Below, piece after piece: positions 25,128 through 32,590 of a stretch of 64,000 nt of DNA; the first letter of the stretch is position 1; each line of letters begins with the position of its first letter. The position numbers and the translations under genes are program-made. The DNA is taken from contig NZ_AP038804.1 of the NCBI RefSeq assembly GCF_047159865.1, positions 1,054,001 to 1,118,000 of the forward strand, in the 5' to 3' direction. The stretch is from JAIOSF01 sp047159865. GTDB taxonomy: Bacteria > Campylobacterota > Campylobacteria > Campylobacterales > Arcobacteraceae. The notes beneath the pieces are model-generated. The model made no database searches, was not told where the DNA came from, and was given only the letters and a program-made list of their open reading frames with translations.

Positions 25128-26043
25128 GTGAAAATTCTTTTTGAAAATTTTGCTCACCTGTAAGTGTATGAAGAAATTGTACAATATAATCAATCTCTTT
25201 TTCAGATAGTGTATATCCTATTTGGTAGTATGACATTTTAGCTACTGCATCTTTGAGTGTTGGTGTTAATCCATCATGGAAATAAGGTGAAGTTAAACTA
25301 ATATTTCTTAAACTTGGAACTTTAAAATAGTATTTGTCATCTTCATTTTTTGTAAGATTGTATCTCCCTTTATCGGATGATTGAAAATCTTCTATTACTC
25401 CTATTTTTTGCATAAGGTTACCACCAATATTTACTCCATTGTGGCAAGAGATACATCCATATTCTTTAAAAAGTTTGTATCCTTTTTTTTCATCTTCGGA
25501 TAAAGCTTCTTTATCACCTCGTAAAAATTTGTCGAATCTGCCGTTTGGAGTGATAAGAGTACTTTCATATTCTGCTATTGCATTGGTGATATTTTTTCCT
25601 GTTATTCCATCTTTATAAATTGTATTGAATAAGGTCACATAATCTTCATCTTGATTTAGTTTTGAAATGATTTCATTAAAATTTGAATTCATTTCAACTG
25701 GATTGTGAATAGGTCCAGAAGCTTGATCTTCCAAAGTCACTGCTCTACCATCCCAAAATTGCGTATGATTAAATTTAGCATTTAACACTGTAGGAGCATT
25801 TCTATCTCCTGTTTTCCCATCAATTCCAAAAGAAACTTCTAAATTGTCATCCCCACCTTCTTCTAAAATATGGCAAGATGCACAAGAGATAGTATTATTT
25901 TTACTTAATCTTACATCGAAAAAAAGTTTATTTCCAAGCAACGCTTTTTTTTGATTGACATCATTTTTTAAAGGTATAGGAGTTATTAGTTCTTTTGAAA
26001 AAAGTATGATAGCGATAAAGTGAATTAGTAAAATTTTGTTCAT
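25120..26043 (-). CDS. Diheme cytochrome c peroxidase, periplasmic
   Basis: CcpA/MauG-family enzyme that reduces hydrogen peroxide with electrons from cytochrome c. After a signal peptide (MNKILLIHFIAIILFSKELI) there are two heme c sites: CASCH (residues 54-58) and CISCH (197-201). FWDGRAVTLEDQASGPI and SPYFHDG are conserved family segments. I start at ATG 26043, which gives the signal peptide and 307 residues. The frame stays open 62 codons further upstream, but that would overlap the purB start. It is co-transcribed with the histidine kinase. Confidence 0.93.
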   Translation of the reverse strand: MNKILLIHFIAIILFSKELITPIPLKNDVNQKKALLGNKLFFDVRLSKNNTISCASCHILEEGGDDNLEVSFGIDGKTGDRNAPTVLNAKFNHTQFWDGRAVTLEDQASGPIHNPVEMNSNFNEIISKLNQDEDYVTLFNTIYKDGITGKNITNAIAEYESTLITPNGRFDKFLRGDKEALSEDEKKGYKLFKEYGCISCHNGVNIGGNLMQKIGVIEDFQSSDKGRYNLTKNEDDKYYFKVPSLRNISLTSPYFHDGLTPTLKDAVAKMSYYQIGYTLSEKEIDYIVQFLHTLTGEQNFQKEFSHE

Positions 26044-26191
26044 AATTGTAATACTATCCTTTTGTAAATAATGTGCATTATAGCAAATATACACTTTATA
26101 TGAAGAAAGGGAAATTTGTTTTAATTGTAATCTTATATAAAAGTAAATTTTAGATAAAATGGCACAAATATTATGTATGAGGGATTTATAA

Positions 26192-27523
26192 ATGGTAGAA
26201 AGATACGCACGAAAAGAGATGAGTGACAATTGGACGCAACATGCAAGATATGCAGCTTGGTTAGAGGTTGAAAAAGCAGCAGTAAAAGCTTGGAATAAAC
26301 TTGGACTTATTCCTGATGAAGATTGTAAAAAGATTGTAAAGAATGCTACATTTTCAGTTGAAAGAATTGAAGAGATTGAAGCAGTAACAAAACATGATTT
26401 AATCGCTTTTAATACAAGTGTTTCTGAGTCATTAGGTGATGAATCAAGATGGTTCCACTATGGTATGACATCATCTGATGCTGTTGATACAGGTGTTGCT
26501 ATTCAAATGAGAGATTCTCTTAAGATAGTTATCAAAGATGTTAAAATGCTTATGAAATCTATCAAAAGAAGAGCTAAAGAGCATAAATATACACTTATGG
26601 TAGGAAGATCTCATGGTATTCATGGTGAACCTATCACTTTTGGTCTTACTTTAGCTGTGTGGTATGATGAGATGAAAAGACATTTAAAGAATCTCAAAGA
26701 GACTTTAAAAGTTATTTCTGTTGGTCAAATCTCTGGTGCTATGGGTAACTTTGCACACGCTCCTTTAGAACTTGAAGAATATGCTATGAAAGAGTTAGGT
26801 TTAAAACCTGAGCCTTGTTCAAATCAAGTAGTTCATAGAGATAGATATGCTAGACTTGCAACGGCTTTAGCTTCTATGGCTTCTTCTATTGAAAAATTTG
26901 CTGTACAGGTTCGACATTTACAAAGAACAGAAGTGTATGAGTGTGAAGAGTTTTTTGCAAAAGGTCAAAAAGGATCTTCAGCTATGCCTCATAAACGAAA
27001 CCCAATTTTAACTGAAAATATAACTGGACTTGCAAGAACTATTAGATCATTTGCAGCCCCAGCAATGGAAAATGTTGCATTATGGCACGAAAGAGATATC
27101 TCTCACTCATCAAATGAAAGATTTTGGTTACCAGATGCATTTATCACAACTGATTTTATGCTTCATAGAATGAATAATGTAATTGCAAACTTAACAGTTA
27201 TGCCTGAAAATATGATGAAAAATCTTAACTTAACTGGTGGACTTGTATTTTCTCAAAGAGTACTTTTAGAGTTACCACTGAAAGGTGTAAGTAGAGAAGA
27301 TGCATATAAAATTGTTCAAAGAAACGCGATGAAAGTTTGGCAAGAAATTCAACAAGGGAAAGCAACTACAAATAAAAAAGGTGAGTCTTTATACTTAGGT
27401 CACTTATTAGCTGATGACGAGTTAAGAAAATCATTATCTGAAAAACAAATTAGAGAATGTTTTAACTATGAATATTATACTAAAAATGTAAGTGCAATTT
27501 TCAAAAGAGTTTTTAAAAAATAA
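26192..27523 (+). CDS. purB: Adenylosuccinate lyase
   Basis: Catalyses two steps of purine synthesis: SAICAR to AICAR, and adenylosuccinate to AMP, both releasing fumarate. The 443-residue chain begins MVERYARKEM and carries the fumarase/lyase signature GSSAMPHKRNP (the flexible catalytic-serine loop), HYGMTSSDAVDT and the general-acid histidine region GRSHGIHGEPI. It is transcribed alone, divergent from the peroxidase gene, and ends at a strong terminator. purC, purS, purQ and purT elsewhere in the window provide other steps of the pathway. Confidence 0.97.
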   Translation: MVERYARKEMSDNWTQHARYAAWLEVEKAAVKAWNKLGLIPDEDCKKIVKNATFSVERIEEIEAVTKHDLIAFNTSVSESLGDESRWFHYGMTSSDAVDTGVAIQMRDSLKIVIKDVKMLMKSIKRRAKEHKYTLMVGRSHGIHGEPITFGLTLAVWYDEMKRHLKNLKETLKVISVGQISGAMGNFAHAPLELEEYAMKELGLKPEPCSNQVVHRDRYARLATALASMASSIEKFAVQVRHLQRTEVYECEEFFAKGQKGSSAMPHKRNPILTENITGLARTIRSFAAPAMENVALWHERDISHSSNERFWLPDAFITTDFMLHRMNNVIANLTVMPENMMKNLNLTGGLVFSQRVLLELPLKGVSREDAYKIVQRNAMKVWQEIQQGKATTNKKGESLYLGHLLADDELRKSLSEKQIRECFNYEYYTKNVSAIFKRVFKK

Positions 27524-27548
27524 TAACTTTTTATAAATAGAATATTGC

Positions 27549-27582
27549 ACCCTACTTATATATTTTATAAGTAGGGTTTTTT
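27549..27582 (+). terminator. Rho-independent terminator after purB
   Basis: A perfect 12-bp stem ACCCTACTTATA/TATAAGTAGGGT with a 5-nt loop, directly followed by TTTTT, 25 bp after the purB stop. Confidence 0.92.
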
Positions 27583-27685
27583 ATTGATATTTTCAAAATA
27601 AATATTTTAATTATCATTGTTTAAGCTTTTTCTTAGATTAGTTAGGGAAAAGTATCGTTATGTAAATAATTATTAGGATTATATC

Positions 27686-27994
27686 ATGGACTTAAATAAT
27701 TTATCTCTTTCACAAAAAATAGAATTAGCAATAGAAACAACAGAGCAGGGACTTTTAGAATTACTTTTTATCTCTCCTGAAGTTTTAGTTAGAAGAGCAG
27801 TTCTTAGAAATAAAAATGTAAGCACACAAATTGTGAATAAATTAGCATACGATGTAACGGAAAATGTTAGTTATGTTGCATCTAAACATATAAAATGTAC
27901 TTCATCGAGACAGTTTAATTTACCAGTTTCGAAATGTGTGAAATGTAAAGTAGATGAAAGACACCTTTCTTGTGAAAAGTGTCCTTACAAATAG
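27686..27994 (+). CDS. Small helical-repeat (LRV/HEAT-like) protein with Cys-rich tail
   Basis: A 102-residue protein of unknown function. Residues 15-70 contain short helical units such as LLFISPEVLVRRAVLRNKNV and IVNKLAYDVTENVSYVAS, resembling leucine-rich variant or HEAT-like repeats. The tail holds CVKC...CEKC (about 83-99) plus an earlier Cys, enough to bind Zn or an Fe-S cluster. Known LRV proteins carry an Fe-S cluster, but at the N-terminus. The start ATG 27686 is preceded by AGGAT. It has its own transcript between the purB terminator and convergent purT. Confidence 0.65.
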   Translation: MDLNNLSLSQKIELAIETTEQGLLELLFISPEVLVRRAVLRNKNVSTQIVNKLAYDVTENVSYVASKHIKCTSSRQFNLPVSKCVKCKVDERHLSCEKCPYK

Positions 27995-28015
27995 CTCTAT
28001 AAAGTGAAAGCTATT
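27990..28015. terminator. Weak bidirectional hairpin between the Cys-tailed gene and purT
   Basis: A 7-bp stem AATAGCT/AGCTATT with a 12-nt loop spans the convergent 3' ends, including both stop codons. There is no long U-tract on the plus side. Confidence 0.35.
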
Positions 28016-29177
28016 CGGTAATTTTACTGATTAATGTTTTTGCATTTTGTAGTGCTATTTCACTATCATTTTTATCAAAAGTTAATGCAACAGCCATTCT
28101 TCGTCCTTCATGAGTTTGTGGCTTACCAAAAACTCTAACAAATGAATTTGTTGTAAAAATACTAGGGTCTACATTGATTTCTGGACTAAATGTATCAGTT
28201 GTAGACTTGTAGGCTGCACTCGCACCCGCTCCATAGTTGATATAGTCAAGAGGTAATCCCAGAACTGCTCTTACATGTAATGCAAATTGTGATTGTGATT
28301 GAGTTATCATAGTTACCATACCTGTATCATGTGGTCGTGGACTCACCTCAGAAAAATAAACTTCATCTCCTTTTACAAAGAGTTCAACACCAAAAAGTCC
28401 TCTACCACCTAGCCCATCAGTGATTTTTTTAGCAACATCGATAGCTTTTTGTTTTGCTAATTCACTCATATTCATTGGTTGCCATGAAAAGATGTAGTCA
28501 CCATCTTTTTGAATGTGACCTATAGGCTCACAAAATGTTGTACCTGTTTCGTTTCTAACAGTTAAGAGAGTAATTTCATAATCAAAAGAGATAAACTCTT
28601 CAACAATGAGTTCACTTGCATCTCCTCTAGCTTCTTTTGCTACTTCCCATGAGTTTTGTAAATCATTTTTTGTTTTTGCTATTGTCTGACCATGTCCAGA
28701 ACTAGACATAACTGGTTTAATAACACATGGAAAACCAATTTTATCTGCTGCTTTTTGTAATCCCTCTAAGGTAGTAACAAATTCATATTTAGATGCTGGA
28801 AGTTGTAACTCTTCGCATGCAAAAACTCTAATATTTTTTCTATTCATTGTTTTATTTACAGCTTCAGCATTTGGAATCACATGGAACCCTTCCTTTTCAG
28901 CTTCAAATAATGCAGAAATACTGATAGCTTCAACTTCTGGTAAGATAAAATTTGGTTTTTCTCTTCTTATGACATCTAAAACTTCATCTTCATTTTTCAT
29001 ATTTATTACATAAGATTTATTTGCTACTAAATGTGCAGGTGCATTAGCGTAGCTATCTACAGCAATTGTTTCTATACCTAGTCGTTGAGCTTCTATAATA
29101 ACTTCTTTTCCTAATTCTCCACTTCCTAATAGCATTATTTTTATACTATTTGATTTTAAAGGTGCTGTAAATTTCAT
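28011..29177 (-). CDS. purT: Formate-dependent phosphoribosylglycinamide formyltransferase
   Basis: ATP-grasp enzyme that formylates GAR with formate and ATP, the folate-independent alternative to PurN in purine synthesis. The 388-residue protein starts with the GAR-binding fold (IMLLGSGELGKEVIIEAQRLG), followed by the ATP-grasp domain (FPCVIKPVMSSSGHGQT, then VEEFISFDYEITLLTVR) and the metal-binding FGVELFVKGDEVYFSEVSPRPHDTGMVT region (only the motif ends are diagnostic). It is monocistronic, divergent from hemJ across 143 bp that contain one copy of the 33-bp repeat. Confidence 0.95.
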   Translation of the reverse strand: MKFTAPLKSNSIKIMLLGSGELGKEVIIEAQRLGIETIAVDSYANAPAHLVANKSYVINMKNEDEVLDVIRREKPNFILPEVEAISISALFEAEKEGFHVIPNAEAVNKTMNRKNIRVFACEELQLPASKYEFVTTLEGLQKAADKIGFPCVIKPVMSSSGHGQTIAKTKNDLQNSWEVAKEARGDASELIVEEFISFDYEITLLTVRNETGTTFCEPIGHIQKDGDYIFSWQPMNMSELAKQKAIDVAKKITDGLGGRGLFGVELFVKGDEVYFSEVSPRPHDTGMVTMITQSQSQFALHVRAVLGLPLDYINYGAGASAAYKSTTDTFSPEINVDPSIFTTNSFVRVFGKPQTHEGRRMAVALTFDKNDSEIALQNAKTLISKITE

Positions 29178-29217
29178 ATATTTTCCTAATGGTTTTGTAT
29201 TGTATATAACTAAAGGT

Positions 29218-29250
29218 ATTTTAATATATCAATGGTTAAGAGTTTATTTA
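29218..29250 (+). repeat. 33-bp dispersed repeat, copy A
   Basis: A 33-bp sequence beginning ATTTTAATATATCAATGG and ending GAGTTTATTTA. It is identical to the reverse complement of 58036-58068, with no similarity in the flanks. It lies in the divergent purT-hemJ region, 70 bp before the hemJ TTG and 41 bp before the purT ATG. Its exact conservation and promoter position suggest a shared operator or promoter element. Confidence 0.8.
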
Positions 29251-29320
29251 TTGAATTATCATAGAGATATTTTAGTAAAACTTTACTAGAATAGTAAAAA
29301 TTACTGTAAGGAGTTCTGAT

Positions 29321-29851
29321 TTGAGTGAATATTATTATCCAGTGATGGCATTTCATGTTATTGCTGTTTTGTCTTGGATGTCTATGTTATTTTATCTACC
29401 AAGACTTTTTGTCTATCATGCAGAAAATAAAGATAAAAAAGAGTTTGTAGAGGTTGTAAAAGTTCAAGAATACAAGTTATATAAATATATAGGGGCACCT
29501 GCTATGTGGGCAACAGTATTCTCGGGTGCTTATATGATTTATACAAATATGGAGCTAATGGCACAGCCTTGGATGCATGCAAAACTTTTACTTGTTGTGT
29601 TACTTATTATTTACTCTATTAGTCTTGATAAAATCAGATTAAAACTAAATTGTGAAAAATGTCAAAAATCGGGAAAATTTTTTAGAGCATATAATGAAGT
29701 ACCAACAATACTTGCTATTTTAATTGTAACTTATGTGATCACAAAAAGTATTCCAGTTGGGTTTTCTATTGGAATTACACTATTTTTTGTATTTATTATG
29801 ATTATGATAATGAGAGCAAAACCAAAAACAACAAAAAAGGAAGAGATATGA
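29321..29851 (+). CDS. hemJ: Protoporphyrinogen oxidase HemJ
   Basis: Membrane enzyme that oxidises protoporphyrinogen IX to protoporphyrin IX in heme synthesis, where HemG and HemY are absent. The 176-residue protein has four predicted helices. The key His (about 12, MAFHVIAVLSW) and Lys (HAKLLLVVLL, about 88) of the family are present, as is the conserved FYLPRLFVYHAE. It starts at TTG 29321, 7 nt after AAGGAG. An unusual CEKCQKSGK loop lies between helices 3 and 4. Its stop overlaps the next gene's ATG by 4 bp. Confidence 0.92.
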   Translation: MSEYYYPVMAFHVIAVLSWMSMLFYLPRLFVYHAENKDKKEFVEVVKVQEYKLYKYIGAPAMWATVFSGAYMIYTNMELMAQPWMHAKLLLVVLLIIYSISLDKIRLKLNCEKCQKSGKFFRAYNEVPTILAILIVTYVITKSIPVGFSIGITLFFVFIMIMIMRAKPKTTKKEEI

Positions 29852-30774
29852 AAATAGTATTTTTAGATAGAAAAACATTAGGAGATGATATCAATTTAGA
29901 ACAATTTGATACATTAGGTGAAGTTACATACTATGATTTTACAAAACCTGATGAGGTATTACAAAGAGTAAAAGATGCAGATGTTGTTGTAACAAACAAA
30001 GCAATTGTAGATAAAAACACAATGAAAAATTCTACTATAAAACTTATTTGTATTACAGCAACAGGGATGAATAATATAGACTTAGAATATGCTCAACAAA
30101 AGGGTATACCAGTTAAAAATGTAGCAGGATACTCAACATCTAGCGTAGCACAATTAGCATTTTCATACATACTACAGTTTGTACAAAAAATAAATTTTTA
30201 TGACAACTATGTAAAATCTGGAGCTTGGGCAAAGAGTGACATCTTTACAAACAACGACAAACCATTTTATGAACTAAGTGGTAAAACTATTGGAATTATA
30301 GGTTTAGGTAATATTGGAAAAGAGGTTGCGAAGATAGCAGTTGCTTTTGGATGTAGAGTGGTTTATTATTCTACAAGTGGGAAAAACAATGAAACATTAT
30401 ATGAAAATGTAAGTTTAGAAAAACTTCTGGAACAGTCAGATATTGTTTCTATACATTGTGCTTTAAATGAACAAACTAATAATTTATTAAATAAAAATAA
30501 TTTAGATAACTTAAAAGATGGAGCAATATTATTAAATCTTGGTCGTGGTGGACTTGTCAATGAACAAGATATTACCAATACTTTAAATAATGGGAAAGAT
30601 ATATATTTTGCAACAGATGTAACAACAGTTGAACCAATTGAGGCAACTTCTCCTTTATTAAAAATTGAAAATCAAGAAAGAGTTATTATGACTCCTCATA
30701 TAGCATGGGCTTCAGTTGAGGCTAGAACAAGACTAATGGATTTAGTCTTTAAAAATATTACCGATACACTATGA
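29848..30774 (+). CDS. D-2-hydroxyacid dehydrogenase (hydroxypyruvate reductase-like)
   Basis: NAD(P)-dependent reductase of 2-oxoacids. The 308-residue protein has the Rossmann motif TIGIIGLGNIGKEVAKIA, the substrate-binding/catalytic arginine in LLNLGRGGLVNE, the catalytic glutamate region near EPIEATSPLL, and the catalytic His in MTPHIAWAS. Relatives are annotated as HprA, glycerate dehydrogenase or D-lactate dehydrogenase, and the substrate cannot be fixed here. It overlaps hemJ and the following hydrolase by 4 bp on each side, so the three genes form one translationally coupled unit. Confidence 0.92.
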   Translation: MKIVFLDRKTLGDDINLEQFDTLGEVTYYDFTKPDEVLQRVKDADVVVTNKAIVDKNTMKNSTIKLICITATGMNNIDLEYAQQKGIPVKNVAGYSTSSVAQLAFSYILQFVQKINFYDNYVKSGAWAKSDIFTNNDKPFYELSGKTIGIIGLGNIGKEVAKIAVAFGCRVVYYSTSGKNNETLYENVSLEKLLEQSDIVSIHCALNEQTNNLLNKNNLDNLKDGAILLNLGRGGLVNEQDITNTLNNGKDIYFATDVTTVEPIEATSPLLKIENQERVIMTPHIAWASVEARTRLMDLVFKNITDTL

Positions 30775-31379
30775 AAAAAATTATTTTTCAAAAAGAAGAG
30801 ATTATACCCTCTAAAATAGTGTGTATTGGAAGAAATTATGTAGATCATATAAAAGAGTTAGATAATGAGATGCCAAAAGATATGGTCATTTTTAATAAAC
30901 CTAATTCTGCAATTTCAAATAAATTAGAGTACTTTTCTGAAGATACACGGTATGAGGGTGAAATTTGTTTATTAATCAAAGATAACAAGATAGATGCTAT
31001 TGCTTTTGGATTGGACTTAACAAAAGCCAATGAACAAAATTATTTAAAAAGTAAATCACTTCCATGGGAGAGATCAAAGTCTTTTAATGGTTCAGCTGTA
31101 TTGAGTGAATTTGTAAAGCTAGAAGATGATATCTCTAAAATACGATTAGAACTATTTATTAATGATACTTTAGCACAATATGGAAGTTACGATTTGATGA
31201 TGTACAAACCAACTCAAATGATAGAAGAGATAAATTCTTTTATGACTTTAGAAGATGGAGATGTTATCATGACAGGTACTCCTAAAGGTGTGGGAACTTA
31301 TAACTTAAATGATAAATTTGAAGGAAAAATTTATATAGATGAAAAATTAGTATTAGAAGCATCTTGGATAGTTACATAA
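30771..31379 (+). CDS. Fumarylacetoacetate hydrolase-family protein
   Basis: FAH-fold enzyme; bacterial relatives hydrolyse acylpyruvates or decarboxylate oxaloacetate. The 202-residue protein shows KIVCIGRNYVDHIKEL, the metal-binding Glu in RYEGEICLLI, and the C-terminal TLEDGDVIMTGTPKGVG. It is nearer the length of the short FAHD1/YcgM group. Coupled with the 2-hydroxyacid dehydrogenase (ATGA overlap), it may act on a related 2-oxo acid, but the substrate is not evident. Confidence 0.85.
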   Translation: MKKIIFQKEEIIPSKIVCIGRNYVDHIKELDNEMPKDMVIFNKPNSAISNKLEYFSEDTRYEGEICLLIKDNKIDAIAFGLDLTKANEQNYLKSKSLPWERSKSFNGSAVLSEFVKLEDDISKIRLELFINDTLAQYGSYDLMMYKPTQMIEEINSFMTLEDGDVIMTGTPKGVGTYNLNDKFEGKIYIDEKLVLEASWIVT

Positions 31380-31423
31380 AAATGTGTTATACTATGTAAT
31401 ACTTTACATATAGGAGTTTGCAA

Positions 31424-32071
31424 ATGGGATTATTACTATACAAATCAGACGAGATGTACTCATCTACTGAGCTTATTCGAAAAAGTAAAATGATTTTTGA
31501 TAAAGTTTTAGAAAATGAAATTGACAAGGCTATTATCCTTAGGGATGGAAAGCCTTGTTTCCTTTTAATGGAATTTCAAAAATATGAGAAAATTATGGCG
31601 GAATACGAACAGCTAAAAGAGTATGTAAACACTTTAGAAAAATCATCTAAGAAAAAAGAGTTTAAAAAACCTAAAAAACTAAAAGTTGCAAAAGAAACTA
31701 TTTCTGAAGAGATAGAAGAACCAGAAGAACAGCTAAAAATCAATCTACCTATTCAAAATATTACCCCTGAAGATAAAGCAAAAATAGATCAAAAAAATGA
31801 ACAGACACAAGAAGAAAAAAGTTTAACCGAAGAGCAGGAGCTTAAAGAAGCAATGCAAAGTATAGAGTCAATGAATTTTGATGATGAGATGAAACAAGAA
31901 GCACAAAAAAAGATACATACAAGAATAGTTCAAGCAAGAAAAGAAAGAGCTAAAATATTAGCCGATGAAAAACAACATCAAGAAGATTTAAAAGAGGAAT
32001 TAATTTTACAAAGCCAACTTAAAGAAAAAAAGAAAAAAAAAGACAGAGAGCTTCGTGAGTTTTGGGACTAA
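31424..32071 (+). CDS. Phd/YefM antitoxin-like N-domain fused to a charged coiled-coil tail
   Basis: The first 55 residues (YSSTELIRKSKMIFDKVL, then KAIILRDGKPCFLLMEFQKYE) match the layout of Phd/YefM antitoxins: a DNA-binding helix pair followed by the 'rdGkp...LM....Ye' strand and turn. Instead of a short toxin-binding tail there are about 150 residues of Lys/Glu-rich, probably coiled-coil sequence ending REFWD. No toxin gene is adjacent. ATG 31424, 8 nt after AGGAG, is preferred to the TTG six bases upstream. It may be a repurposed regulator rather than part of a toxin-antitoxin pair. Confidence 0.65.
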   Translation: MGLLLYKSDEMYSSTELIRKSKMIFDKVLENEIDKAIILRDGKPCFLLMEFQKYEKIMAEYEQLKEYVNTLEKSSKKKEFKKPKKLKVAKETISEEIEEPEEQLKINLPIQNITPEDKAKIDQKNEQTQEEKSLTEEQELKEAMQSIESMNFDDEMKQEAQKKIHTRIVQARKERAKILADEKQHQEDLKEELILQSQLKEKKKKKDRELREFWD

Positions 32072-32097
32072 ATCTTTATAAATCAGCTCAATTTGGA

Positions 32098-32103
32098 TAT
32101 AAT
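32098..32103 (+). promoter_or_regulatory. Probable -10 box for the cheY-like gene
   Basis: TATAAT in TTTGGATATAATAGCC, 77 bp before the cheY-like ATG. A transcript starting about 7 bp downstream would begin almost at the ATG of an 18-codon frame (32113-32169). Confidence 0.6.
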
Positions 32104-32112
32104 AGCCTAAAT

Positions 32113-32169
32113 ATGAATATTGGCTTTAATTCAGATGTAGATTTTGAGTTTAACCCAAATGAATTTTAA
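32113..32169 (+). CDS. Possible 18-residue leader peptide before the cheY-like gene
   Basis: ATG 32113 to TAA 32169 encodes MNIGFNSDVDFEFNPNEF, acidic and rich in Phe and Asn. No ribosome-binding site precedes it, and it would lie near the 5' end of the predicted transcript. It may be a leaderless short peptide or chance. Confidence 0.2.
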   Translation: MNIGFNSDVDFEFNPNEF

Positions 32170-32180
32170 AGGATAGTAAA

Positions 32181-32573
32181 ATGGATTTCAATAGAAATAT
32201 AAGGATACTTTTCGTAGATGATAGTTCAACAATAAGGGAGATGGTAGAGAGTTCTCTTTTAGAAATCGGGTATATGAATATTCAGAGTGCGGAAGATGGA
32301 GTAGAAGCTTTAGCCCTTTCAGCTGAAGAGGAGTATGACTTTATTATTACTGATATCAATATGCCAAATATGGATGGGATTGAATTAATCCAAAAGTTAA
32401 GAGATAAACTTGATTACATAGATGTTCCTATTATGGTTTTAACTACTGAATGGAGTGCTGAAATGAAGAAACAAGGTAGAGAAGCTGGTGCTACTTCTTG
32501 GATTGTGAAACCTTTTGATACAGAACTACTACATAACGCAATACTTGAAACAATTAAAAAAGCACAAGAATAA
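32181..32573 (+). CDS. CheY-like single-domain response regulator
   Basis: A 130-residue receiver domain without an output domain. It has the acidic pocket (FVDDS), the phosphorylated Asp in FIITDINMPNMDG (about 58), the Thr switch VLTTEW and the Lys VKPF. Such proteins usually carry the chemotaxis signal to the flagellar motor or serve in a phosphorelay. No chemotaxis gene is adjacent, so CheY itself is plausible but not proven. A TATAAT box lies 77 bp upstream; gltX follows 17 bp downstream. Confidence 0.85.
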   Translation: MDFNRNIRILFVDDSSTIREMVESSLLEIGYMNIQSAEDGVEALALSAEEEYDFIITDINMPNMDGIELIQKLRDKLDYIDVPIMVLTTEWSAEMKKQGREAGATSWIVKPFDTELLHNAILETIKKAQE

Positions 32574-32590
32574 TAGGAGATAATAAAAAT

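Noticed and set aside
26044..26229. Longer peroxidase start at 26229
   Set aside because: It would overlap the purB start and precede the clear signal peptide at ATG 26043.
27600..27625. Possible Fur box before the Cys-tailed protein
   Set aside because: Only TAATTATCATT matches; the second half is missing and A/T-rich sequence gives such matches by chance.
28878..28887. A partial parS-like match CACATGGAAC inside purT
   Set aside because: Only one arm matches (10 of 16 bases) and there is no symmetry, so chance or coding constraint explains it.
31424..32071. Active toxin-antitoxin pair
   Set aside because: Only an antitoxin-like domain is present and no adjacent toxin gene exists on either side.
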